Below are positions 36,521 to 45,354 of a stretch of 64,000 nucleotides of DNA, in pieces. Under the pieces are notes generated by a model. That model was given only the letters and a program-made list of their open reading frames with translations, had not been told where the DNA came from and made no database searches. Both the position numbers and the translations under genes were made by a program. Numbering within the stretch: position 1 is the stretch's first letter; the number at the start of each line of letters is the position of its first letter. The stretch comes from Pelagibius sp. (GTDB lineage Bacteria; Pseudomonadota; Alphaproteobacteria; Kiloniellales; Kiloniellaceae): assembly GCF_028289705.1 (NCBI RefSeq), contig NZ_JANQOI010000155.1:16594-80593 (forward strand), read 5' to 3'.

Positions 36521-37084
36521 ATGGACTTGCGATCGCTTGCCCTTGCCGTTCTGGCCGTCGCCGGCCTGCTGGCCGCCGGACCCGCCCCGGCCGGCGCCGC
36601 CTCCGCGCACGACTTCCGCTTCACCTCCATCGAGGGTGAGCCACTGCCGCTGGCCGACTACGCCGGCAAGGCGGTGCTTCTGGTCAACACCGCCTCGCGC
36701 TGCGGCTTCACGCCCCAGTATGCCGGCCTGCAGAACCTCTGGGAGCAGTACCGCGCGCGCGGACTCATCGTGCTGGGGGTGCCCTCAAACGATTTCCTGG
36801 GTCAGGAGCCCGGCAGCGAGGCGCAGATCAAGGAGTTCTGCGAGGTCCACTTCGGGATCGATTTCCCGATGACCGAGAAGCAGAAGGTCATCGGACGCGA
36901 CGCCCATCCGCTCTACCGCTGGATTGCCGCGGAGCTGGGCCGCGACGGCAGGCCGCGCTGGAACTTCCACAAGTTCCTCATCACGCCCGAGGGCGGCGTG
37001 GTGGCCGGCTGGGGTGCGAGAACCGCCCCGTTGTCCGAGGCCATCGTCTCGGCGGTCGAGCAGGTGCTGCCGCCGGCGCCGTAA
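36521..37084 (+). CDS. Exported glutathione peroxidase
   Basis: 187 residues with an N-terminal signal peptide (MDLRSLALAVL..., cleavage near AGAAS). The peroxidatic Cys is in NTASRCGFTPQY, followed by GVPSNDFLGQEPG and WNFHKFL, which hold the Gln, Trp and Asn of the GPx tetrad. This is the Cys-type, non-selenium form, which usually works with thioredoxin-like reductants. It detoxifies peroxides, probably in the periplasm. ATG 36473 is also in frame; I prefer 36521 because it starts a clean signal peptide and GGAGGAG lies about 11 nt upstream. Confidence 0.87.
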   Translation: MDLRSLALAVLAVAGLLAAGPAPAGAASAHDFRFTSIEGEPLPLADYAGKAVLLVNTASRCGFTPQYAGLQNLWEQYRARGLIVLGVPSNDFLGQEPGSEAQIKEFCEVHFGIDFPMTEKQKVIGRDAHPLYRWIAAELGRDGRPRWNFHKFLITPEGGVVAGWGARTAPLSEAIVSAVEQVLPPAP

Positions 37085-37230
37085 CCGGGGTGACACAAAG
37101 GATCAACGGCTTTTGACTTGGAGGAACCGGTGCGCCTGACCATAGTAAAGCCGCGCTGCGTAAAGAGGCTCCATCGGGTCCCGCCGGAAGACGAGGCCCG
37201 GATGGAGACTGGAAAAGGAACCGAGATCTC

Positions 37231-37707
37231 ATGAGCAATCTCCTGCGGTTTCTCACGCCTTTTGCCCTTGCTCTCAGCCTGGCCGCCGGCCCGGCGCTGG
37301 CGGATTCGAGTGCTGCTGACTCCGCAGCCAAGAACAAGGCCAATCCGGACTACACCCTGGCCCAGCAAAAAGTGGATGACGGCCACTATGCCGACGCCAT
37401 CGTTCTCCTGGAAAAGGTCCTCGCCAAGGACAGGGAGAACGCCGATGCCCTCAACCTCCTGGGCTACGCCAACCGCAAGCTGGGCAACAACGAGGTCGCC
37501 CTCGGCCACTACGAGGCGGCGCTGAAGGTCGAGCCGCGCCACCGTGGGGCCAACGAATACATGGGTGAACTCTACCTGACCCTGGGCGAGCTGGCCAAAG
37601 CGGAGGAACGGCTGGAGGTGCTGGACGACGCCTGCTTCTTCGGCTGCAAGGAGTATACCGCGCTGAAGGAGGCGATCGCCGACTACAAGGCTAAGACCGG
37701 GAGCTAG
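37231..37707 (+). CDS. Exported tetratricopeptide-repeat protein
   Basis: 158 residues. Signal peptide (cleavage near PALA), then two to three TPR units (around YADAIVLLEKVLAKDRENADALNLLGYANRKLGN and the next repeat). Two Cys near the C-terminus (ACFFGCKEY) could form a disulfide, as in many periplasmic TPR proteins of alphaproteobacteria. Probably a protein-protein adaptor; partner unknown. Its 3' end overlaps the convergent cyclase gene by 17 bp. Confidence 0.82.
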   Translation: MSNLLRFLTPFALALSLAAGPALADSSAADSAAKNKANPDYTLAQQKVDDGHYADAIVLLEKVLAKDRENADALNLLGYANRKLGNNEVALGHYEAALKVEPRHRGANEYMGELYLTLGELAKAEERLEVLDDACFFGCKEYTALKEAIADYKAKTGS

Positions 37708-39382
37708 CCTGCGCTTCCTCGGCGGCTTTGGCGGGCAGCGCCTCGGCGTCCTCCAGCACATGGACATCCAGCGGCGCGCTGCGCCCGCGCACATCGATCT
37801 GATGGCTCGGGAAGCCGCTGAGATCGAGCCCGGCGTGGCGGGCAAGCGGCGAGGAGACGATGAGCTGGGCGCCGAACTCCTTGGTCAGGGCTTCCAGCCG
37901 GCTGGCGGTGTTGACCGCGTCGCCGATGGCGGTGATCGAGGTGGCCGGGCCAAAGCCCATCTCGCCGACGATCACCGGGCCGGCGTGGAGCCCGATGCCG
38001 ATGCGCAGCGGCGCGGGCAGGTCGTTGGCGAGGCTGCGGTTCAGTTCCTGCAGGTTCTCCGCCATGCGCCGGGCCGCCTCCAGGGCGTTGCGGCTGCCGT
38101 CGGCGACGCCTTTCTCGATCCCGAAAAGGGCCATCACCCCGTCGCCGATGAACTTGTCGACCCGTCCGCCCGCATCCTCCACGGCCGTGCCCATGGCCGT
38201 GAAATAACGATTGAGGATGAAAACCACGTCGTAGGGCAGGCGGTCCTCCGACAAGGTGGTGAAGCCGCGCAGGTCGGCGAAGAGGATGGCGATCTCCCGC
38301 TCGTCGCCCTGCAGGTAACCGGGTCGGGGTTGAGCCTGCTTCGGGCCGGCCGCCGGCGGCAGCAAGGGCGTCACCTCGCAGTCGGCAAAGACCGACGTCT
38401 GGCAGGCCAGCCGCACGTTGGGGGCGGCACCCACCCTGGCCAGCACCTTGCGCTCGTCGGCCGCCGGCGGCGACAGCCGGGCCCCGCCGCGGCCAACCCG
38501 GACGCGGCAGGTCGAACAGCGCCCGCGCCCGCCGCAGACCGAGGCATGGGGGATGCCGGCGGCGCGACTGGCGTCCAGCACGGTGGTGCCCTTGGCGACC
38601 GAAACCTTGCGCCCGCCCGGATAGATCAGGCGCGCCATCCCGCGGCGGCGTTTCCAGAACCGCCAGACCAGGCGCAGCAGAACGGTGACTGCGAGCAGCG
38701 CCAGGTAGCCGTAGACCAGAGCGTCGCTTACGGCCAGGACTTCGTGGATCTGTTCCGTCTCCAGAGAGCCGGAGCGGCGCAGCATCGCCGACAGCCAGTC
38801 CGGATCGGCGGCAAGGCGCAGGGCCTCGAGGCTGGCCACCAGATAGCCGCTCAGCGAAAGCGTCGGCACCAGGACCGCCAAAGCCAGCAAAGGCGCCGCC
38901 GCGCGGGCATACCAGTCCTTCAGGCGCAGCCAGAGGTGCACGCCGATGCAGCCGTGCAGCCAGACGACCAGCACCAGAGCGACCTGTTGTATGGCGGTGG
39001 TGATGTCGAAGGCGACCTGCACCGTGACTATGTAGAGATAGCTGTCCTGCAGTCCGTAGACCTCGTGCGCGAAGCGGGTGCCCACGAGGTGCAGCGCCGC
39101 CAGCGGCACGATGACCAGTCCCAGGAGGTAGCGGAGCGCCTCGACCGGCGGCATGCTCAATCGTTCGCGCACGAAGATGGCGGTGAGCGCCAGGGCCAGA
39201 TGCACCAGCAGGGCGCCGTACAGCAGGATGGTCATTGGCCCGGACCGCCAGACGGTGAGGAAAACTGCCCGACCAGCCTCCAGGGCCTCGAAGGAAATGA
39301 GCCCCAGCGTCAGGTTCAGGAGATGCGTCAGCACATAGCCGAAAAGAACCAAGCCGCTGATCAAGCGCAGACGCCGGACCAT
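37691..39382 (-). CDS. Membrane cyclase with cytochrome-b-like, 2Fe-2S ferredoxin and class III cyclase domains
   Basis: 563 residues. The first ~250 hold about six to seven hydrophobic helices with several His residues (YVLTHLLNL, LLVHLALAL, ALHLVGTRFAHEVYG, WLHGCIGVHLWLRL), reminiscent of di-haem membrane anchors. Next is a plant-type 2Fe-2S ferredoxin domain with Cys-x5-Cys-x2-Cys (CGGRGRCSTC) and a fourth Cys in RLACQTS. The C-terminal third is a class III adenylate/guanylate cyclase: LFADLRGFTTLSE and DKFIGDGVMALFG carry the two metal-binding Asp. The start at 39382 has GGGAG upstream; ATG 39442 is also in frame without one. It may couple redox state to cyclic nucleotide production; that is inference. 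Haem binding is not proven. Confidence 0.85.
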   Translation of the reverse strand: MVRRLRLISGLVLFGYVLTHLLNLTLGLISFEALEAGRAVFLTVWRSGPMTILLYGALLVHLALALTAIFVRERLSMPPVEALRYLLGLVIVPLAALHLVGTRFAHEVYGLQDSYLYIVTVQVAFDITTAIQQVALVLVVWLHGCIGVHLWLRLKDWYARAAAPLLALAVLVPTLSLSGYLVASLEALRLAADPDWLSAMLRRSGSLETEQIHEVLAVSDALVYGYLALLAVTVLLRLVWRFWKRRRGMARLIYPGGRKVSVAKGTTVLDASRAAGIPHASVCGGRGRCSTCRVRVGRGGARLSPPAADERKVLARVGAAPNVRLACQTSVFADCEVTPLLPPAAGPKQAQPRPGYLQGDEREIAILFADLRGFTTLSEDRLPYDVVFILNRYFTAMGTAVEDAGGRVDKFIGDGVMALFGIEKGVADGSRNALEAARRMAENLQELNRSLANDLPAPLRIGIGLHAGPVIVGEMGFGPATSITAIGDAVNTASRLEALTKEFGAQLIVSSPLARHAGLDLSGFPSHQIDVRGRSAPLDVHVLEDAEALPAKAAEEAQASSRS

Positions 39383-39564
39383 TACACTCCCGCTAAAGTC
39401 AGCCCGCAGTGGAGCCCAAAGGCCCTCGACCCCGGCAATCATAGACGGAAATCATAGGCGGGGCATTGCCGCTTGAAAACGGCGATGCCCGTTGCTATTG
39501 GCCCTGGATGGCATTGGATTGTCCCGGGCACCGAGGAGCGCAGACACAAGGGAGCGGACGTGGG

Positions 39565-39837
39565 TTGAGCGACGAGACCGGAACCAAGCGAACGCCGGGC
39601 CCCGAGGAGTCCGCCCGGGCGGCCCGCCGTGCCCGCAGGCGCGAACGGGCCCGCCGCGTGCTCGACACCTCGGTGCCCTCGCCCTGCATTACCGTCTGTC
39701 AGATCGACCCGAAGAGCGATACCTGCATCGGCTGCGCGCGCACCATCGACGAGATCCGCGACTGGCCGATCCTCTCCGCCGAGGAGAAGCGCGCGGTTCT
39801 GGCCCTGCTCCCGGAGCGCAAGGGCGCCAAAGCCTGA
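39565..39837 (+). CDS. DUF1289 domain protein
   Basis: 90 residues. The C-terminal half is the DUF1289 signature: SPCITVCQIDPKSDTCIGCARTIDEI...W and a terminal EEKRAVLALLPER. Four Cys are placed as a likely metal-binding knuckle. The N-terminal part is a basic Arg-rich tail. The TTG start at 39565 has GGGAG upstream; the open frame reaches ATG 39466, but that extension is unlike the family. Function unknown; widespread in proteobacteria. Confidence 0.78.
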   Translation: MSDETGTKRTPGPEESARAARRARRRERARRVLDTSVPSPCITVCQIDPKSDTCIGCARTIDEIRDWPILSAEEKRAVLALLPERKGAKA

Positions 39838-39906
39838 CCAAGACAGTTTGGGTGGATTGGTTGGAAGGCGGCGGCGCGGGCTGGAACCGAGAGCCGCAAA
39901 GGGCCG

Positions 39907-40287
39907 TCAGGCGTGGATCGCCGTGCTTTCCTCGACGCCGGCGGAACGCGCGAAGATCGCCGCCATGATCTGTTCCTGGATCTGGGTGTCGAGATGGGTA
40001 AAGACACCGGCCAGTTCGCGGCGGTCCCGGTCGACCCAGATCACCACCGCCCGGCAGGAGAAGATCAGCGGTTCCTGATCGAGGTCGACCCGCACGGTCA
40101 TATCCACCTTGTCGCCGGGATAGTGCTCGGCCCGGTAGCAGGCCGCGGAAAAGCCGCGGCGCGACCAGTCCTTCAGCGGATACTCGCAGCCGTCTATGGA
40201 GACATGGCCGGACAACTGTGACCCGCGGGGTTCGCGGCGGCGTTCGTAGCCGGGATTGGAAAGGCGCGTCAGAAATCCAAAGACCAT
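39907..40287 (-). CDS. PilZ domain protein
   Basis: 126 residues comprising one PilZ domain. The c-di-GMP-binding motifs are ERRREPR (RxxxR) and DWSRRGFS (D/N-x-S-x-x-G). It is probably a cytosolic c-di-GMP receptor with an unknown partner. A diguanylate cyclase is encoded at 61.5-63.3 kb in the same window. Confidence 0.85.
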   Translation of the reverse strand: MVFGFLTRLSNPGYERRREPRGSQLSGHVSIDGCEYPLKDWSRRGFSAACYRAEHYPGDKVDMTVRVDLDQEPLIFSCRAVVIWVDRDRRELAGVFTHLDTQIQEQIMAAIFARSAGVEESTAIHA

Positions 40288-40393
40288 GCCTCAAGAATGA
40301 CGCATCAGCCTGAAGCTTTCGTTAAGACTCGATTCAAGTCGCCTTAAATTCGATGGAGTCGCGCTGCTTTCAAGAGCGCTCAGTCGAAGCCCC

Positions 40394-40612
40394 TCAGCCG
40401 GACCCCAGGGGGCGGAATCGGCTGCGGTCCATCAGCGCCGTGCAGGCCAGCGTCACCCGCCGCGACGGATCAAGGGTATCGCGCAGCGAGACATGGTTGA
40501 TGGCGCGGGCGTCGGTAAAGAACGACTCCACTTCCCATTGCCGGGCCGTCGCCCGCATCTCCTGAAAGCGCTCGCCGACCCGCACGGCAGCTCCGGTCAT
40601 CCTCCGAGGCAT
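40394..40612 (-). CDS. Small hypothetical protein
   Basis: 72 residues from ATG 40612 (an in-frame ATG at 40600 is also possible). A basic start (MPRRMTGAAVRVGERFQEM) leads to a sequence with normal amino-acid balance (WEVESFFTD, RVTLACTALMDRSRF), unlike the Arg/Pro-rich shadow frames. I do not recognise a named family. It lies on its own between the PilZ gene and a long non-coding stretch. Confidence 0.5.
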   Translation of the reverse strand: MPRRMTGAAVRVGERFQEMRATARQWEVESFFTDARAINHVSLRDTLDPSRRVTLACTALMDRSRFRPLGSG

Positions 40613-40672
40613 AGCCTGATCCCCACTATCGCCGGGGCCCTCTCTCGCAACCCGGCTCGCGGCTGCGTCCAC

Positions 40673-41035
40673 CTGCAGCCTCCTGCCGTCTCTCAGGACG
40701 GTTCATCACCAGCCTCATACCGCAACCCGTAAGCGCCGTTCAACTGTTCCGACCCCTCTAAAGCGTGTGAAAAAAGGGGCTAGAAAACCCTTCAACCCTC
40801 GGATTTCCTTGAGGTTCCAGGACCGCACCACAATCAACCAATGAAGGTGCACAAGTAATCGATATGGGAATATTTGTGCACCTAATCAGAACAGCTAGAG
40901 CGAGTCCTGTAGGGCTGTGAGCTGGCCGGGGGCGGGCTGCGGTTTCACTTCATCCGGGCACGCGATCATTGCCCCGATGGTGCCGTGCCGGAGTCAGCAG
41001 TGAGGACCGGCTGAGGTTTTTGCTGGTGGCAGGGG
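40673..41035. other. Non-coding stretch
   Basis: No convincing gene. It holds a GTGCAC-based inverted repeat at 40845-40883. A TAGAGC-type sequence, the motif that opens the 141-bp repeat, lies near 40904-40909. The stretch from about 40740 to 40900 is AT-richer than average. Confidence 0.5.
40845..40883. promoter_or_regulatory. Inverted repeat with 10-bp perfect arms
   Basis: AGGTGCACAA (40845-40854) and TTGTGCACCT (40874-40883) are exact inverted copies 19 bp apart, in an AT-richer non-coding region. Each arm contains the palindrome GTGCAC. It could be an operator pair or an RNA hairpin; there is no adjacent T-tract. Confidence 0.4.
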
Positions 41036-41112
41036 TGGCGCGCCCGGGAAGATTCGAACTCCCAACCTTCTGATCCGTAGTCAGATGCTCTATCCAGTTG
41101 AGCTACGGGCGC
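41036..41112 (-). tRNA. tRNA-Arg, anticodon ACG
   Basis: 77 nt including encoded CCA. The acceptor stem GCGCCCG pairs with CGGGCGC. The anticodon stem TCTGA/TCAGA encloses the loop CTACGGA, giving anticodon ACG (read as ICG). The T-arm has GTTCGAATC and the D-arm AGCTCAACTGGATAGAGC. Confidence 0.96.
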
Positions 41113-41417
41113 TGAGCGGTGCAGGTGTGCTAGAGCGGCGCCGATACCGCCGCCGCGAAGAGGCGGGACATTACTCGAAGCCCCTGCGGCTTGCAAGCGA
41201 TTCGCCGGCGCCAGCCAAGCGCCCGAAACCCAGCGAGCATGCGGGTTTCCGAGCCTTTTCGCGGGGGAAATGGCGCTTGTCGCCCCAGAATCCATCCTCT
41301 ACTATCGCGCAATCTGCCTCGGGGGGCCCGGACAGCAATACTCTGTAAAGACTTACATGGTTAATCTGTAAGGACTTAGGTAGATAGGCTGTCCCGTAAA
41401 TCTATACGGAAAATTCG

Positions 41418-42638
41418 ATGTCGATCAGACACTCCTTGCCCTTTCGCCGGACCGCTGTGGTCATCGGCGCGCTTCTCATCGTTGCCGGCTGCGCCATGCC
41501 GCAAAAAACGAGAAAGCCCGTAGACAGCGGCACCGAGGCGGCGCAGAGCGCCGAGGCTCAGCCGGCTGAAGCGGCCAAGGCCGACACGCCGACCGCCACC
41601 CAGACGGCAGCCGCCGACAGCACTGCGGCAACGGCCGCCCCGGCGGCCCCCGCGACCCAGTCGCCCCCGGCCCCGCAAATTCTGGGCACGACGGTGTTCG
41701 AGCCGCCGACGGTCAGCAACATGCGGCCCACGGGCACAGTGGTCGGCAAGAAAATCGAGGGTCTGAGAAGCGATCTGTTGCGCCTGCAGGGCGAACTTTC
41801 CAGCGAAAACAATTCCTTACAGAGCCTGCGCGTCTCCGCGCGGCAGTTCGCCGGCAACTATCACTCCCTGAAGGCGGCGATGAACGCCCGCCTGCAGGTC
41901 GGCACCACCCCCGGCAATCCGGAGCTGGTGGCCCAGTGGAACCAGGCCCAGGCCGAGCTGCAGCAGGTCGGCGCCTCCATCGCTGCGCTCAACACCCTGG
42001 CCAGCCAGGTCTCCGGCACCGCCTCTCTCGCCGCCTTCCTGCTGGAATCCACCAGCACCACCTTTGAGCTGCGCGGCGCCATCGAGGAAGACCACGCCCA
42101 GCTCGCCGTCCTGGAGGACGAGGTCAACAAGACCGTCGTCATCATCGACCGTCTGCTGAACGAGCTGACCGACGACATCGCCCGCACCCAGAACTACTTC
42201 GCCAACGAGCGCCTCAACCTCACCGCCATGCAGGTGGCCATCGACAACGGCGAATACATCGGCGGCAGCCTGGCCAACCGCGCCTATGGCGTGCCGGCCC
42301 CGGCACCGTCCGGCGGCGCCGCCAGCCAGGTCGGTCAACGCCAGCCCCTGGCGGTGATCCGCTTCGACAGTGCGGACGTGCAGTACGAGCAGGCACTCTT
42401 CACCGTGGTGGGCTCGGCGCTGGAGCGCCGCCCCAACGCGGCCTTCGACATCGTGGCGGTCTCACCCGCCGCCGGAGATGCCGCCCAGGTCGCCCTGGAC
42501 ACCTCGCGCTCGCGGCGCAATGCCGAGGGTGTGCTGCGGGCCCTGACCTCCATGGGCCTGCCGGCGGACCGCATGACCCTGTCGGCCACCAGCAGTGCCC
42601 AGGCGCAGTTCACCGAAGTCCACGTCTACGTGCGCTGA
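41418..42638 (+). CDS. Hypothetical lipoprotein with OmpA-like C-terminus
   Basis: 406 residues. Lipobox at IVAGC; then an Ala/Pro/Thr-rich linker (residues ~30-85); a long helical central region (~100-290) with coiled-coil character (KKIEGLRSDLLRLQGELSSENNSLQSLR); and a C-terminal ~95 residues (VIRFDSADVQYEQAL...SRSRRNAEGVLRALTSMGLPADRM) shaped like an OmpA domain but lacking the strict NxxLSxxRA motif. It may link the outer membrane to peptidoglycan or another envelope complex. I do not recognise a named family. Confidence 0.72.
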   Translation: MSIRHSLPFRRTAVVIGALLIVAGCAMPQKTRKPVDSGTEAAQSAEAQPAEAAKADTPTATQTAAADSTAATAAPAAPATQSPPAPQILGTTVFEPPTVSNMRPTGTVVGKKIEGLRSDLLRLQGELSSENNSLQSLRVSARQFAGNYHSLKAAMNARLQVGTTPGNPELVAQWNQAQAELQQVGASIAALNTLASQVSGTASLAAFLLESTSTTFELRGAIEEDHAQLAVLEDEVNKTVVIIDRLLNELTDDIARTQNYFANERLNLTAMQVAIDNGEYIGGSLANRAYGVPAPAPSGGAASQVGQRQPLAVIRFDSADVQYEQALFTVVGSALERRPNAAFDIVAVSPAAGDAAQVALDTSRSRRNAEGVLRALTSMGLPADRMTLSATSSAQAQFTEVHVYVR

Positions 42639-42756
42639 ACCCGGCGGCAGCCGCTGACCGCGGCCTGCCTCGCGACGGTCCGGCATCCAATCCCAACCAG
42701 GGCTAGTCGCAGCCCCTCCTCGGCCTATCTCAAGGGGATGAGCAAAGGGGGTTGCC

Positions 42757-43236
42757 ATGTCCTTCTCATTGATGCCGCGCGCATTTCGGCCTCTGCTCGC
42801 GGCTTTGACCGTCCTTCTTTCCGTGACGGCGCTGGCGGCACCGCTGACGGTCCAGGCCCAAAGCCAGGACTATAGTCAGCCGGCACCCGCCGACCAGCAG
42901 GCCATTCTGGCCACCATCCAGGCCCAGCTGGACGCCTTTCAGGTCGACGATTGGTCGCGCGCCTTCTCCTTCGCCACGCCGCGCCTGCGCGAGATGTTCG
43001 GCACGCCGCAGAACTTCATGGCCATGGTGCGCGGCGGATACATGCCGGTCTACCGGCCGCAGTCCGTGGAATTCCTCGATTCCCGGGTCGTCTCCGGGCG
43101 CACCGGCCAGGCCGTGCGCTTCGTCGGACCCGACGGGGTCGCGGTCATCGCCATCTACACCATGGAGAAGCAGCCCGACGGGAGCTGGCGCATCGCCGCC
43201 GTGCAACTGATACCCACCGGCGAAGTCTCCAGCTAG
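42757..43236 (+). CDS. DUF4864 domain protein, exported
   Basis: 159 residues. A signal peptide (cleavage near VQAQ) precedes a DUF4864 domain: IQAQLDAFQVDDWSRAFSFATP, MFGTPQNFMAMVRGGY, VYRP, then IYTMEKQPDGSWRIAAVQL. This resembles the NTF2-like fold of small periplasmic proteins. No enzymatic role is known. Confidence 0.82.
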   Translation: MSFSLMPRAFRPLLAALTVLLSVTALAAPLTVQAQSQDYSQPAPADQQAILATIQAQLDAFQVDDWSRAFSFATPRLREMFGTPQNFMAMVRGGYMPVYRPQSVEFLDSRVVSGRTGQAVRFVGPDGVAVIAIYTMEKQPDGSWRIAAVQLIPTGEVSS

Positions 43237-43374
43237 CGGCTCTGCGTCAACGCGGCCCTACCGAGTTTGCGCCCCGACTCCTTCCAAATTTGACAGGCCG
43301 CCCGCGGGCGGCGAAAAAAGCGTCTGCCGGCAGAGCCCGCGGCGGGGCAGCCGTGAACAGGGGGGAACGAAGCG

Positions 43375-43860
43375 ATGGTCGCGCAGGCAGAAATCAAGAA
43401 CTTCCCGGTCTCCTGGGATCAACTCCATCGCGATTCCCGCGCCCTTGCCTGGCGGCTGGTGGAGAAAGGGCCTTTCAAGGGGATCGCCGCCATCACCCGC
43501 GGCGGGCTGGTGCCGGCGGCGGTCATCGCCCGCGAACTGGACCTGCGGCTGATCGACACCCTCTGTATCGTCAGCTACCGCCACGACAACACACAGGGCG
43601 ACCTGGAGGTGCTGAAGAGCGTCGACCACGACAGCGAGGGCTGGCTGATCATCGACGACCTGGTGGACACCGGCAAGACCGCCTCAGTGGTGCGCGAGCT
43701 GATGCCGAAGGCACATTTCGCCACGGTCTATGCCAAGCCCGCCGGACGCCCCATGGTGGACACCTTCGTGACCGAGGTCAGCCAGGACACCTGGATTCTC
43801 TTTCCCTGGGATTCGGAGCTGCAGTCGGTGCCGCCGATCATCCAGAACTCGCGGGCGTGA
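43375..43860 (+). CDS. gpt: Xanthine(-guanine) phosphoribosyltransferase
   Basis: 161 residues. Purine salvage: transfers phosphoribose from PRPP to xanthine, guanine or hypoxanthine. The PRPP-binding loop [12 protein letters not shown] is clear; [19 protein letters not shown] and a C-terminal [15 protein letters not shown] end are typical of Gpt. The family is peripherally membrane-associated in E. coli. A single gene, convergent with the Fnr-type regulator. Confidence 0.93.
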   Translation: MVAQAEIKNFPVSWDQLHRDSRALAWRLVEKGPFKGIAAITRGGLVPAAVIARELDLRLIDTLCIVSYRHDNTQGDLEVLKSVDHDSEGWLIIDDLVDTGKTASVVRELMPKAHFATVYAKPAGRPMVDTFVTEVSQDTWILFPWDSELQSVPPIIQNSRA

Positions 43861-43893
43861 TAAGGCGCCGGTGCCGGGAACACCGAAACACAC

Positions 43894-44646
43894 CTAAAAC
43901 CCGCCGGCGATATCCTCCAGATCTTCGCGGGCGCTGAGTTCCACCAGCCCGTTGGGCAGCAGGCGGATGAGGTTGCCCTGCTTGAGCTGGGTGAAGGTGC
44001 GGCTAACGGTCTCTGTGGTCAGCCCCAGGAAATCGCCGATGTCGGTGCGACTCATGGGCACCGAGACCGGGCTGTCGCTCATGCCGCGCTGGCGCGCCCG
44101 ATTGGCCAGGAGCAGCAAGAAGGAGGCGATCTTCTCCCGCGCCGTCTTGCGGCCCAGCAGCAGCATCTGCTCCTGGGCGGCGGCCAGCTCGTTGCTGGCG
44201 ATGCTCAAGAGGCGCTGTTCCACCTTGGGAAAGCGCTGCATGAGGATTTCCAGCTTGCGCCGCGGAAAGCGGCAGAGACTGCAATGGGTCACCGCCTCGG
44301 CGCTGTAGGCGTAGTCGTCCTCGTTGGCCAGGCCCAGAAAGTCGCCGGCGAGGAGAAAGCCGGTAACCTGGCGGCGCCCGTCCGGCAACAGCTTGTAGAC
44401 CTTCAGGGTACCGGAGGTGACGTTGTAGACATGGTCCGCCGGCTCGCCTTCGTCGAAGAGGGGGGCGCCGCCCTCCAACTCCACATGGCTGACGATGGCC
44501 GCCATCTGCGCCTGCTCGGCATCGTTGAGCGGCGCGCAAATCGTCAGATTACGGATCTTGCAGGCGCTGCAGGGGGAAGGGCCCGCCTCCTCGCGCGAGA
44601 CCGCCGGCGCCAAGCTGCTTACATGATTGATGTCGAACACAGCCAA
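43894..44646 (-). CDS. fnrN: Crp/Fnr-family regulator, FnrN type
   Basis: About 250 residues. Cys26-x2-Cys29-x7-Cys37, plus a later Cys pair (HCSLC), fits the oxygen-sensing 4Fe-4S ligand set of FnrN/AadR-type proteins. A cNMP-like beta barrel (GGAPLFDEGEPADHVYNVTSGTLKVYKLL) and a C-terminal HTH with recognition helix TTETVSRTFTQL follow; the Glu-Ser-Arg type helix reads TTGAT-N4-ATCAA sites. The start is uncertain: the frame opens at TTG 44694, but the TTG at 44646 has GAGGGAG eight bases upstream. A matching FNR box lies about 75-87 bp upstream, so autoregulation is likely. Confidence 0.87.
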   Translation of the reverse strand: MAVFDINHVSSLAPAVSREEAGPSPCSACKIRNLTICAPLNDAEQAQMAAIVSHVELEGGAPLFDEGEPADHVYNVTSGTLKVYKLLPDGRRQVTGFLLAGDFLGLANEDDYAYSAEAVTHCSLCRFPRRKLEILMQRFPKVEQRLLSIASNELAAAQEQMLLLGRKTAREKIASFLLLLANRARQRGMSDSPVSVPMSRTDIGDFLGLTTETVSRTFTQLKQGNLIRLLPNGLVELSAREDLEDIAGGF

Positions 44647-44719
44647 ATCCACCAACTCCCTCTGATCGCCCCGGTATTCTCCAATCCACACCAAACCAGG
44701 GTGCTTTAAGTGCTTAGCA

Positions 44720-44733
44720 TTGACCTAAATCAA
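44720..44733. promoter_or_regulatory. FNR box (anaerobox)
   Basis: TTGACCTAAATCAA matches TTGAT-N4-ATCAA at 9 of 10 specified positions. It lies between the divergent fnrN and the GNAT-like gene and can serve either promoter. Confidence 0.75.
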
Positions 44734-44786
44734 GGAGCCCGCTCGAAGTCAAGCCCACCCTAATCGCCTCTCTCTATCCCTACAAG

Positions 44787-45266
44787 GTGCCCGCGATCTT
44801 GCGAAAACTCAATGTCAGTCTTTTGTCCAGCAACGACGTGGATCAGGCCTATCCCCTCGTACAAGCCATGATGCCGGACGCGTCCATCGAGGCCTGGCGG
44901 CGCTTTGCTGAGGCGCGACTGGGCGATCCTGCACGCCATGGCAGCGGAATCCTGATCGTTCACAACGAACGGCAGTGCATTGTCGGGATCAGCGCCTTCA
45001 CCCTCTCGCAGGACCTGATGCACGGACCCATCCTCTTCGCGGACCAGTTCTGTGCTCTGGACATCGTGGGCCAGCCCAGTGTCGCCAGAGCCCTGATGCG
45101 CGCCATCGAGCGGCTGGCCGAACAGCACGGCTGCTCGGCGATCCTCACCAACCTGCGGCAGGTCGAGGCCAAGGGGCGAAGCGGCTGGATTTCCGATGTT
45201 CTCTACGAGCGCGGCCACTGGATGGCCGGCCTGCAAATGTGCAAGCGGATCGCCGCTGCCGGTTGA
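44787..45266 (+). CDS. GNAT-like hypothetical protein
   Basis: 159 residues from a GTG start. The alpha/beta pattern fits a GNAT acetyltransferase: a helix 1 region (VDQAYPLVQAMMPDASIEAWRRF), central strands (SGILIVHNERQCIVGISAF) and a helix after VARALMRAIERLAEQHGCSAI. The pyrophosphate-binding Q/R-x-x-G-x-G/A loop is not clear, so activity is uncertain. The upstream FNR box suggests oxygen-responsive expression. The start has no good ribosome-binding site. Confidence 0.6.
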   Translation: MPAILRKLNVSLLSSNDVDQAYPLVQAMMPDASIEAWRRFAEARLGDPARHGSGILIVHNERQCIVGISAFTLSQDLMHGPILFADQFCALDIVGQPSVARALMRAIERLAEQHGCSAILTNLRQVEAKGRSGWISDVLYERGHWMAGLQMCKRIAAAG

Positions 45267-45354
45267 CGCCACCGCGCACTGAGGCGGCCCCGGGACCATC
45301 GGCACCGGCTCATCCTACTGTTTGACTGGAAATGGCCGCGGGTCTGGCGGATGC

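Noticed and set aside
43294..43323. Hairpin GCCGCC-CGCG-GGCGGC as a terminator of the DUF4864 gene
   Set aside because: It is followed by A residues on the plus strand, and on the minus strand the T-run comes before the stem, so it cannot be an intrinsic terminator in either direction.
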